From: Candidatus Thorarchaeota archaeon
GTDB taxonomy: Archaea > Asgardarchaeota > Thorarchaeia > Thorarchaeales > Thorarchaeaceae
Assembly: GCA_029856425.1 (NCBI GenBank)
Contig: JAHQWZ010000074.1
Location: 1 to 8,089 of the forward strand
Length of the DNA: 8,089 nt
Reading direction: 5' to 3'
The notes below the pieces were generated by a model. It saw nothing but the letters and a program-made list of their open reading frames with translations, had not been told where the DNA came from and made no database searches. This document shows, in pieces, positions 1 through 6,763 of the stretch; positions within the stretch are counted from its first letter, which is position 1; every line of letters starts with the position of its first letter. The position numbers and the translations under genes are program-made.

Positions 1-142
1 CATGGCTCAGAAACATCATCTGCATGGCAGGCGAAAAATGTACCTACAATCTGAAATATTCAAAGGCAATATCACTACTAAAGGGGTATTTTAACGGGAA
101 AACAATAAATGCGATATAGAGGAACTCCTGAGAGGCAAGAAA

Positions 143-178
143 CACCGTGTTATGCCTTATCTAGGGTTATAAACGGTG
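143..178. repeat. Imperfect inverted repeat upstream of top6B
   Basis: CACCGT at 143-148 is the exact reverse complement of ACGGTG at 173-178. Inside it, TTAT at 150-153 can pair with ATAA at 169-172, with one unpaired G between the two stem parts. The right arm overlaps the TATA-like box, so a protein bound here could block transcription. It could equally be chance, as the loop is long. A related CACCG/CGGTG inverted repeat lies ahead of the ABC ATPase gene at 7926-7952. Confidence 0.35.
167..174 (+). promoter_or_regulatory. Candidate archaeal TATA box for the topoisomerase VI operon
   Basis: TTATAAAC resembles an archaeal TATA box. With the usual spacing of about 26 bases, transcription would begin near 196 and give a leader of roughly 39 bases before the ATG at 235. 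That leaves room for the ribosome binding site at 221-227. It is the best TATA-like element in the 228 bases before the operon; a weaker AT-rich stretch lies around 87-94. Confidence 0.45.
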
Positions 179-220
179 AGGGACTAAGTTAATCCAGCAT
201 CCTTAAGCAAAGCGTTGATT

Positions 221-227
221 GGAGTGA
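221..227 (+). promoter_or_regulatory. Ribosome binding site that decides the top6B start
   Basis: GGAGTGA closely matches the archaeal Shine-Dalgarno GGAGGTGA. It ends 7 bases before the ATG at 235 but only 1 base before the in-frame TTG at 229. The ATG is therefore the more likely start, two codons inside the longest open frame. Confidence 0.6.
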
Positions 228-234
228 ATTGCAT

Positions 235-2280
235 ATGAGTTCAAAGGATAAAAAGCCCAAAAAGGCGAAGACACAATCGACCCCTCGTAAAGAGAAATCT
301 CCGGATAAGACTCCACCTATAGCTGGGGATATTCGCCAAGGCACTATTGCAAAATTCATGCGAAAGAGAACTCAGTTAGTAGGCTTTGAAACCGGTCTTA
401 ACAAGCACACGCAATTCGCGATTGAGTTCCTAGATAACGCAATCGACGCTGTTGAGAGCTGGTGGTGGAAGGCAAAAAGTTTACCGCGATTAGATGACCA
501 ACTGGATCCAAAATACATAGAGGAAATCCAATCAAAACTTGAAGGCACGCTTCACGATTCAATTGCCTTGAGTAAGCAGCTCGAGAAAGATGTGAGGGAA
601 GGCAAGGAGGTCGAAATTCCTCCACGACGGAGAGAAACATTACAGGACCGACTTACAACCTTCAGGAAGTTCCTGATTCCATTTAGAGGTATGATCAACA
701 GACGAGAACCTCTCTGTGTCATTCAGCTCACCGAGGTTCATATGCCTGACCTTGTGCCCCTGGATGATGAGGAGGGATTCAAGGTTTATGAGTTCACTTG
801 CTTTGACAATGGAGTTGGAATGGTACCACCCGACCTTGAAAAATATGGAATCTATCTTGCTTCAAGTAAGTCTGAGAAACTTAGACAGACACGAGGAAGT
901 CAGGGGTTTGGCGCTCCTTCAGCATTCAGTGATGCCCAGAATACTACTGGGAAGCCCATATTCACAATCTCAAAGCGTTTCAATACTGGTGAAGCTACTG
1001 TCACTGATTTCTATACAACAACTGCGAATACAAAAGAGTACGTAAGCGGACCAATCAATATGGACCTTCCATTTGAAAATGGGACCTATATCAAGCTCAA
1101 CTATCTGAATATCCAATATCGGAGAGGATATGCAGATACATATTGTGAGATGGCATCGCTGCTCAACTCTCATGTCACCCTTGTATTCATCGACCCCTAC
1201 GGGGACGTTCGTATATACCCCAGAAGAGTGAAGGACTTCCCAGAGGAACCAAAGTACGCACAACCTCATCCCGCAAGCATTCGTATTGGTGAGTTCCAGG
1301 ATCTATTGCGTGAGTCGACCGAGGTTGATTTACGAGGATTCCTAACTAGAGCATTTTGCAGGATGAGCGGAAATAAGGCAAAGACCATTATTGGCAATGC
1401 CAATAAGGAGCTGCGGAAACGCCATCAAGATACTCTGAGTGCCAAAACCCCAACAGATTCGCTTTCAAAGATGGAGATAGAGCTTCTATACAAGTCATTC
1501 TCAAGCGAGGACTATATAGCCCCTCCAACAGACACCGTGGTTCCCGTTGGCGAAGAAGTCTTCGAGCAGACCATTCAGATGGCTTATGAGCCAGACTTTG
1601 CCACAGCAGTCACAAGAAAGCCAACATCTGGAAAGGGTCTTTCCTTTGCCGTTGAGGTGTGCATCGCATATGGTGGGAATATCAAGCCGGCAACATCGGC
1701 TCCTATGGTTCTTTGGCGGTTTGTAAATCGCGTTCCAAAGCTTAGAGACAACAGCGACTGTGCCACTTGGAAGGCGACAACCTTGGTTAATTGGAAAAAC
1801 TACAAAGTGCAGACCTTCGATAATGGCATACCACGAGGGCCTATTATGGTGTTTATACATGTTGCAGGCGCCTATGTCCACGTTATGTTCAAGGGACAGA
1901 GCAAACAGGCTCTTGCAGAAGATGAAGTTCTATTGCGTGAGATTAAGCTAGCACTTGAGGATGCAGGTAGGAGATTCAGACGCTTCATAACAAGGCGCGA
2001 AACCGCAAAGCGAAAGGCAAAACGAGCAGGAATTCTGGCCATGTATGCTGACCAATTTGCCCAAAGCCTTGCTACTATAGCAAATGATGGGAAGAAGAAA
2101 CCTACATTCAATGCAGAAGTTGTGGCTCGGAAAATACGCGATTCCATCACAGGCTTTGAAACTGCGGATGACCAAGAGGAGACGGAAACGGACGCAAGAG
2201 GTACCGATCTCATTGCTGATGTCCCTCTAGGAGATGGAGATGACGAGTTTATAGAAGCGTCCGTGGAGGGTGGCGAGTAG
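235..2280 (+). CDS. top6B: DNA topoisomerase VI subunit B (ATPase subunit)
   Basis: This is the ATP-binding subunit of type IIB topoisomerase VI. ATP-driven dimerisation of two B subunits closes a gate and directs DNA cleavage by subunit A. Numbered from the ATG, the GHKL signatures are clear: N box with E64 and N68 (EFLDNAIDA), G1 DNGVGM at 191-196, and G2 RGSQGFG starting at 220 followed by TTGKP at 237-241. An H2TH-like region lies at about 346-423. The transducer domain has NRVP at 498-501, and K557 in FKGQSKQ is the likely ATP-sensing switch lysine. Two features are odd. N68 and D191 are 123 residues apart, where known enzymes have about 35, so roughly 90 residues are inserted in the ATPase fold. 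The protein also has a lysine-rich N-terminus and an acidic C-terminal tail (about 643-681). The ATG was chosen over TTG 229 from ribosome binding site spacing. The stop overlaps the start of top6A by one base. Confidence 0.96.
   Translation: MSSKDKKPKKAKTQSTPRKEKSPDKTPPIAGDIRQGTIAKFMRKRTQLVGFETGLNKHTQFAIEFLDNAIDAVESWWWKAKSLPRLDDQLDPKYIEEIQSKLEGTLHDSIALSKQLEKDVREGKEVEIPPRRRETLQDRLTTFRKFLIPFRGMINRREPLCVIQLTEVHMPDLVPLDDEEGFKVYEFTCFDNGVGMVPPDLEKYGIYLASSKSEKLRQTRGSQGFGAPSAFSDAQNTTGKPIFTISKRFNTGEATVTDFYTTTANTKEYVSGPINMDLPFENGTYIKLNYLNIQYRRGYADTYCEMASLLNSHVTLVFIDPYGDVRIYPRRVKDFPEEPKYAQPHPASIRIGEFQDLLRESTEVDLRGFLTRAFCRMSGNKAKTIIGNANKELRKRHQDTLSAKTPTDSLSKMEIELLYKSFSSEDYIAPPTDTVVPVGEEVFEQTIQMAYEPDFATAVTRKPTSGKGLSFAVEVCIAYGGNIKPATSAPMVLWRFVNRVPKLRDNSDCATWKATTLVNWKNYKVQTFDNGIPRGPIMVFIHVAGAYVHVMFKGQSKQALAEDEVLLREIKLALEDAGRRFRRFITRRETAKRKAKRAGILAMYADQFAQSLATIANDGKKKPTFNAEVVARKIRDSITGFETADDQEETETDARGTDLIADVPLGDGDDEFIEASVEGGE
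2265..2272 (+). promoter_or_regulatory. Ribosome binding site for top6A inside the top6B end
   Basis: GGAGGGTG lies in the last codons of top6B, with GGAGG ending 10 bases before the GTG at 2280. It supports GTG as the start of top6A and implies that a ribosome finishing top6B can restart at once. This arrangement suits two subunits needed in equal amounts. Confidence 0.6.
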
Positions 2281-4424
2281 TGGCACGAAAAAAGAAATCG
2301 CAGAAGAAGGATACTGTCCAAGAAACTCTGGGAAGCTTGGTTGAGACTGAGAAGGAGACCGCAGGAAAGCAAGCAAAGACAACTCCGAAGAAATCGAATG
2401 CTGAGGCAACGAAGCAGAAATCCCCGAAGAAGGCCGCTAAGCCAAAATCAAAGAAGAAGACTAAAGCAGAAAAGAAGGCACCTAAGGAACCATCTCTCGA
2501 AAAAGCCACTACGGACTCTGGACCATCATTAAAAGCCCTGCCTGGCGTGGGCCAGAAACTGGAAGAGAAGCTTAAGACAACAGGGTACGACACTGTAGAG
2601 AAGATATCTAGGTCTCGTTCAAAAAGTATGGCGAAGAAGGTAGAAGGACTTAGCCTGGCAGGCGCACAAAAGCTCATCATTGCAGCAAAGGAAATAATGC
2701 AGGGTGAACCTACACCTCCCCCCTCTGACATACCTCCACCAACCGAAGCTGAAGATGTTGAAGATAGCTTGGATATTAGAATCAAGTTGACCGATCTACC
2801 TGGAGTTGGTGCGAAACTTGCTAGGGAGCTAGAACGGTCTGGCTACAACACTGTAGCAAGACTATCACGATCCAGGCCAAGTTCGGTTGCGAAGGTCGTT
2901 GATGGACTTAGCCTAACAAAGGCAACTACACTTGTTGACGCATCAATCGAGCTCGTTCGCGACGCAGAGATGAAAGCCATCTCAGGGGATATAATTCCGA
3001 AAGTCGAATTAAAAGATGAACCAAAAGAGCCAGTTAAAGAACCAAGGGTTGAACCTGAGGAGACGGTTGCTCCAAAGGAAGTACCCAAGCCTAGGAAGGA
3101 AGAGGCAACCAAGAAGGTTCCCGAGAAGGTTGTAGAACCAAAGGCGCCAAAGAAGCCCATCAAGAAACGAGAAGTTGAGGTTCCAACGAAGACGAAGCCG
3201 AAGAAGAAGAAGTCCGGGCTTCCTGTTCCTGAAAAGGTGAAAGCTCTTGAAAAGGAGATGAAAAGGAAATGGAAGGCAGCAGAGAAGAGAAAGGCTGCTA
3301 TTGAATCAGGAGAGCTTCCAGAGGAAGAGATAGCGCCGTTAAAGGAAACTGTGGAGGTTGTTGGTCTAACCTCATCTGAAACACAGAACTCGCTTGTGGA
3401 GGTTGCTATGGATGTCCTTAATGAGGCTATGACAACCGGTCGACCAGCGTTTGAGATTCCTAGCCGTTCAGGTGACAATATTGTCTGGGACGAAATCAGA
3501 GACCTACTTCTACTTGGGATGAAAACAGTAGCACGCCCCTACCATTCGCTTGCTTCTGTTGTTGATGCTACGAGAACAGCCAGAGTCATGGAAATTGTTT
3601 ACCAGCTTTTGAAATCAAGCCTACATGCAACGAAAAGAGAAGTATTCTACTCCGATGTAAACCTATTCAGGGAACAGAAGCGAAGCGACAAGATAGTTGA
3701 GGATGTTGCTTCAATGCTGCATACGACGCGTGACAGCATACATGTGGTTGCTTCTGCAAGGGGTTCTGCGATGGGCAGGGTTGTTATTCGTGATGGCGGC
3801 GATACAATCGATCTAACCCGCATGGGCACTGGCGGATGGGCAATCACTCCTTTTCTTGACCAAGTTGAAATTCTGGAGAGTGATGCTGAGTTCATCCTTC
3901 TTTCTGAAAAAGATGCAGCTGTGATGAGACTGGCTGAAGCCAAGTACTGGAATCGACGACCTTGCATTGTGTTGACAGGAAAAGGGTCAGGAGATATTGC
4001 CACTCGTGCATTTCTACGGACTCTTGTGAAGGAACTGGAAATTCCCGCATTTGCCTTGGTAGACTCTGACCCATATGGACACTACATATACTCAGTATTC
4101 CTAAGAGGAAGCAAACGTCTCAGTTATGAATCTCCTTTCATCGCGACTCCTGAGTTGAAGCTTTTGGGTGTTTTGAGCCGTGACCTTGACGAGTATGATA
4201 TTCCCAAATCAGTGCGAATTCCAATGGAGCCAACAGACATCAAGCGTGTCAGGGATATGCTCAAAGAGCCCTTTGTGCAGGCAAACAGAGCTTGGGTAAA
4301 AGATCTGCAACTAATGTTGAAGCTTAAGGAGAAGGCTGAGATTCAAGCCTTTGCGAGTCATAGCTTCGAGTATTTGACAGATGAATATTTGCCCAGAAAA
4401 CTCGAAACCGGCGATTGGATCTAG
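2280..4424 (+). CDS. top6A: DNA topoisomerase VI subunit A with N-terminal helix-hairpin-helix repeats
   Basis: This is the DNA-cleaving subunit of topoisomerase VI, homologous to eukaryotic Spo11. The core (about 355-714) has the catalytic tyrosine Y457 in KREVFYSDV. Its Toprim domain has E543 in LSEKDAAV and D595/D597 in LVDSDPYG, which bind the metal ion. A conserved TGKGSGDIATR stretch lies at 566-576. At 714 residues it is nearly twice the usual archaeal length of about 370-390. The extra part has three blocks: a basic tail (1-70, 24 Lys/Arg), two helix-hairpin-helix repeats (87-140 and 173-226, each with LPGVGxKL), and a Lys/Pro/Glu-rich linker (about 227-350), probably disordered. The repeats resemble the N-terminal DNA-binding domain of RadA/Rad51. 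The protein starts with GTG in the TAGTG overlap with top6B, behind a good ribosome binding site. The core assignment is certain; the role of the extension in DNA binding is inferred. Confidence 0.96.
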   Translation: MARKKKSQKKDTVQETLGSLVETEKETAGKQAKTTPKKSNAEATKQKSPKKAAKPKSKKKTKAEKKAPKEPSLEKATTDSGPSLKALPGVGQKLEEKLKTTGYDTVEKISRSRSKSMAKKVEGLSLAGAQKLIIAAKEIMQGEPTPPPSDIPPPTEAEDVEDSLDIRIKLTDLPGVGAKLARELERSGYNTVARLSRSRPSSVAKVVDGLSLTKATTLVDASIELVRDAEMKAISGDIIPKVELKDEPKEPVKEPRVEPEETVAPKEVPKPRKEEATKKVPEKVVEPKAPKKPIKKREVEVPTKTKPKKKKSGLPVPEKVKALEKEMKRKWKAAEKRKAAIESGELPEEEIAPLKETVEVVGLTSSETQNSLVEVAMDVLNEAMTTGRPAFEIPSRSGDNIVWDEIRDLLLLGMKTVARPYHSLASVVDATRTARVMEIVYQLLKSSLHATKREVFYSDVNLFREQKRSDKIVEDVASMLHTTRDSIHVVASARGSAMGRVVIRDGGDTIDLTRMGTGGWAITPFLDQVEILESDAEFILLSEKDAAVMRLAEAKYWNRRPCIVLTGKGSGDIATRAFLRTLVKELEIPAFALVDSDPYGHYIYSVFLRGSKRLSYESPFIATPELKLLGVLSRDLDEYDIPKSVRIPMEPTDIKRVRDMLKEPFVQANRAWVKDLQLMLKLKEKAEIQAFASHSFEYLTDEYLPRKLETGDWI
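2538..2957 (+). repeat. Tandem helix-hairpin-helix coding repeat within top6A
   Basis: Residues 87-140 (bases 2538-2699) and 173-226 (bases 2796-2957) align without gaps and share 28 of 54 residues by my count. Shared motifs are LPGVG, GY.TV, SRSR, AK and GLSL. The 32 residues between them are rich in proline and acidic residues. This looks like an internal duplication of one DNA-binding module, old enough that the DNA copies have diverged. Confidence 0.85.
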
Positions 4425-4425
4425 C

Positions 4426-4468
4426 GTAGCTATTCCTTGCCGGGAGCTACCATTTGACAAAAGGAATA
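4426..4468 (+). other. Possible interlocking stems (pseudoknot-like) after top6A
   Basis: Starting two bases after the top6A stop, GTAGCT (4426-4431) can pair with AGCTAC (4445-4450), and ATTCCTT (4432-4438) with AAGGAAT (4461-4467). The second stem begins inside the loop of the first and closes outside it, which is an H-type pseudoknot topology. The two stems touch with no linker, so they may be alternatives rather than coexist. No run of T follows, so a simple terminator is not supported. Confidence 0.3.
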
Positions 4469-4482
4469 AGGAGATACAAACG

Positions 4483-4498
4483 GTGGTTATCGTACCAC
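4483..4498 (+). other. Small hairpin in the amidohydrolase leader
   Basis: GTGGT (4483-4487) pairs with ACCAC (4494-4498) around a six-base loop, with a possible extra G-T pair outside. A perfect 10-base palindrome, CACTATAGTG (4496-4505), overlaps its right arm. Both lie just upstream of the ribosome binding site, so they could affect translation or bind a regulator. Both are short enough to be chance. Confidence 0.25.
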
Positions 4499-4510
4499 TA
4501 TAGTGAATTG

Positions 4511-4516
4511 AGGAGG
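4511..4516 (+). promoter_or_regulatory. Strong ribosome binding site supporting a TTG start
   Basis: AGGAGG is a perfect Shine-Dalgarno core and ends 7 bases before the TTG at 4524. The next in-frame start candidate, a TTG at 4539, is too far away. This site is the main reason to accept the rare TTG initiation codon. Confidence 0.75.
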
Positions 4517-4523
4517 AATCCTT

Positions 4524-5435
4524 TTGGTTGTATCAGAGTTGGGTATTGAAGTCATCGATGGACACGCACACTTTATCACTTATAATACTGTAAAGGAATG
4601 GTTTTCGGACCCAGAGGTACTTGAACGTGCTCGCCAGCGTGTCGCCTTTCAGACTGATATGCAGGAGTTCAAACTTCCTGATGAGCCCTGGGATACAGGT
4701 GAAATGTGGATTAGAGAGTTGGACAAGTATGGAATCTCAGCAATAGGGATGATGATTGGCCCCGAGAGCTGGGATGAGTTTCTTGCGGCGCGAAAGAAGT
4801 ATCCCGGTCGCTTCATGGGTTATGCCAATGTAAATCCAGCTCTGGAGAACGCAGTTGATACTGTGAAACGAGCTGGACGAGATGGCTTTCAAGGTATCAA
4901 GCTATACCCGAGCTCGTGGGAATTTCATGTTTATGATGACCGAGTTTATCCGATATATGAGGAGGCACTTCGTCAAAAGCTCCTTGTGATATTACACTTT
5001 GGTATAACAATAGGAACTCAGGCCAATCTAAGGTATGGCAACCCTCTCGATATTCAGAAGCCAGCGCATGACTTTCCAGACCTTAATTTCATGATTGCAC
5101 ACTTTGGAGCAGGATTCTTTCGTGAGGTGTTAATGCTTTTCTATCAGACGCATAATGTGGTTGTGGATTCAAGTGGCAGTAACATGTGGATGACATATCT
5201 GCCCTATGACCTCACTATCACAAAGATATACGAAAAGGCGATGAAGGCTGGAGGCTCCTGCAGGATTGTATTCGGTACCGACTCCTCCTTTTTCCCAAGA
5301 GGCTTTCGGTACAATATTCTGGAAGAACAATACAAGGCTGTTAAGTCGCTTTGTCCACAGTTATGCTACACGGAAGAAGATATTGACTTGATATTTCGTG
5401 GAAACATTGTGAGACTGACTGGGTTCAAGCCATAA
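4524..5435 (+). CDS. Amidohydrolase-2 family metal-dependent hydrolase (TIM barrel)
   Basis: This protein of 303 residues belongs to the amidohydrolase superfamily, of the type that includes ACMSD and related decarboxylases/hydrolases. Metal-ligand motifs appear in the expected order: H14 and H16 (IDGHAHF) at the end of strand 1, H158 (LHFG) near strand 5, H193 (IAHFG) near strand 6, and D253 (FGTD) near strand 8. A GIKLYP motif lies at 124-129. There is no signal peptide or membrane segment, so it is probably cytoplasmic. The substrate cannot be read from the sequence and could be a cyclic amide, a carboxylic acid or an aromatic acid. It sits 99 bases after top6A on the same strand and may be read through from it, although its strong ribosome binding site allows independent translation. 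Its stop codon abuts the stop of the convergent gene. The family call is firm; the reaction is unknown. Confidence 0.88.
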   Translation: MVVSELGIEVIDGHAHFITYNTVKEWFSDPEVLERARQRVAFQTDMQEFKLPDEPWDTGEMWIRELDKYGISAIGMMIGPESWDEFLAARKKYPGRFMGYANVNPALENAVDTVKRAGRDGFQGIKLYPSSWEFHVYDDRVYPIYEEALRQKLLVILHFGITIGTQANLRYGNPLDIQKPAHDFPDLNFMIAHFGAGFFREVLMLFYQTHNVVVDSSGSNMWMTYLPYDLTITKIYEKAMKAGGSCRIVFGTDSSFFPRGFRYNILEEQYKAVKSLCPQLCYTEEDIDLIFRGNIVRLTGFKP

Positions 5436-6662
5436 TCAGGCCTTTCGAATTTTCTTGTCGAGGCTTTTGAGTCTCTTGCTGTCCTCCCCTTCTCGATATC
5501 TCTGCGCTGCTTCTTGATATTTCGAGAGTGCCTTTCGTGTTTGACTAGCTTTAGCTAATACATCCCCTTCCTCCTCAAGACTCCTTCCCCATTCAACATA
5601 ACACTCTCTGACTTTTTCAGAACACTTCGTTCTCTTTTTAGCATCGGTTGAGAACATGTACAGCTCTCTGGCCTTTCTAAACTGAACAATCGCCCATTCG
5701 TACTCTTGCGCCTTTCTATGACTCTCAGCTTGCTCAAAGTGATCATTGGCCATCGCATCATAGCCCTCATCGATCATCTTTGTGGCATCTGCAATTGCTT
5801 TCTCATGTGCGGCTCTTTCAAAGAGCTTCTTTGCCATCTCGAACGTTTCAATAGCTGGCTCAAATTCCTTTGCTTCCAGTTTCCTAATTCCATCTTCCAT
5901 TCTAGCTTTGCCCATCGCTTCGTAGACATATCCGGGATATTCAAATCCGTCTCCTGATATCGAAAAGCCGCAGCTGGGGCACTCAGGTGTATCCAATTCG
6001 GGCATTGGAGTTGTTACTGATATCCTCTTTGGAGTTCCAACAACGACGTCAATGAAGTCTCTTGAGGTCACGCCTCTCCCGCCTGGAAATAGGTGTGTCA
6101 CGGCGTCTCTTGTGGCGTCATCTCGGCCCTCAGGGAATAGATGGTCAAACACCTCCACGGGATGGACTTCTATCTCTTCAGCCATCACTCGGGGTGGTTC
6201 CACTTCCTTGAATGGCATTCCCACCTTTATCTCAGGCTCAATTCCCTTTACATCCCAACTCAAATCTTCACTGCTCTTTTCCGCTCTTTCAGGGGCAACA
6301 ACGGCAACTGGTTCAGGAATTGATACTGGCGTTTCTGCGGATGCTGACTCAACTAATGCGTCATCAACCTCCCACGAGAGCCCTTCTTCAACAAGCGGCG
6401 TCACAACTGGAGTCGGTATGACTTCTTCCATACTATTATCAACTTCTGGAAGTTCGGTTTCCGGTAGAGTTTCTAGCTCCGCAGGAGGTTCGCCGAGTTC
6501 TGGGATTTCATCCAATTCAGAAACATCAGGCAATACGTCTTCACTATCTTCAGTGGCCATGGTCACATGTCCATTTGGCAATCGATTTCCGCAACCCATA
6601 CAGAATGTGGATCCTTTGCGGCTGCGTTTTCCACATTCCGGACATTCAACACTTCCTTCCAT
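5436..6662 (-). CDS. Zinc-ribbon protein with acidic linker and C-terminal TPR-like repeats
   Basis: This 408-residue protein has three parts. An N-terminal zinc ribbon has C7, C10, C21 and C24 (CPECG and CMGCG). A linker (about 35-220) is rich in Glu, Pro, Val and Ser and probably disordered. An alpha-helical C-terminus (about 245-408) has Ala/Tyr/Glu spacing typical of tetratricopeptide repeats, for example AIVQFRKARELY and ALSKYQEAAQRYR. Short motifs are duplicated in the linker: LSW(E/D)V at 95-99 and 134-138, and HLFPxGR at 174-180 and 190-196. A lone CPSC (228-231) precedes the helical part. There are no membrane segments, so it is probably a cytoplasmic scaffold; its partners are unknown. 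The frame stays open upstream to 7055, but that part overlaps the PAP2-like gene. I chose ATG 6662 because it places the zinc ribbon at the N-terminus. ATG 6692 and ATG 6743, the latter close to the predicted transcript start, are alternatives. No clear ribosome binding site was seen. Confidence 0.82.
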   Translation of the reverse strand: MEGSVECPECGKRSRKGSTFCMGCGNRLPNGHVTMATEDSEDVLPDVSELDEIPELGEPPAELETLPETELPEVDNSMEEVIPTPVVTPLVEEGLSWEVDDALVESASAETPVSIPEPVAVVAPERAEKSSEDLSWDVKGIEPEIKVGMPFKEVEPPRVMAEEIEVHPVEVFDHLFPEGRDDATRDAVTHLFPGGRGVTSRDFIDVVVGTPKRISVTTPMPELDTPECPSCGFSISGDGFEYPGYVYEAMGKARMEDGIRKLEAKEFEPAIETFEMAKKLFERAAHEKAIADATKMIDEGYDAMANDHFEQAESHRKAQEYEWAIVQFRKARELYMFSTDAKKRTKCSEKVRECYVEWGRSLEEEGDVLAKASQTRKALSKYQEAAQRYREGEDSKRLKSLDKKIRKA

Positions 6663-6763
6663 GGTACTACCCGCTGAGTGTTTATCTCGCATGACTTGCG
6701 TGGTCACGTCTAGTTTGACAATGCTGAGGTGTCGCCAGTCCATATGAACAATTTTCGTACGGC

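Noticed and set aside
3..119. Open frame of 38 codons running in from the window edge and ending at TAG 117-119, possibly the end of an upstream gene.
   Set aside because: An open stretch this short is expected by chance, a neighbouring frame is also open for about 30 codons, and no recognisable domain is present.
2843..3478. 211-codon minus-strand frame rich in Phe, Ser and Thr.
   Set aside because: It is the antisense shadow of the Lys/Glu-rich linker of Top6A, with no domain.
4454..4482. TTGACA at 4454-4459, resembling a bacterial -35 box.
   Set aside because: No TATAAT-like -10 element lies at the right distance, and the window otherwise looks archaeal.
4425..4523. Possible rho-independent type terminator after top6A.
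   Set aside because: Stems are present but no run of T follows either of them.
6052..6747. 231-codon open frame on the plus strand rich in Ser, Thr and Gly.
   Set aside because: It is the antisense shadow of the acidic linker of the minus-strand gene; its composition is what the opposite strand of Glu/Pro/Val-rich codons gives.
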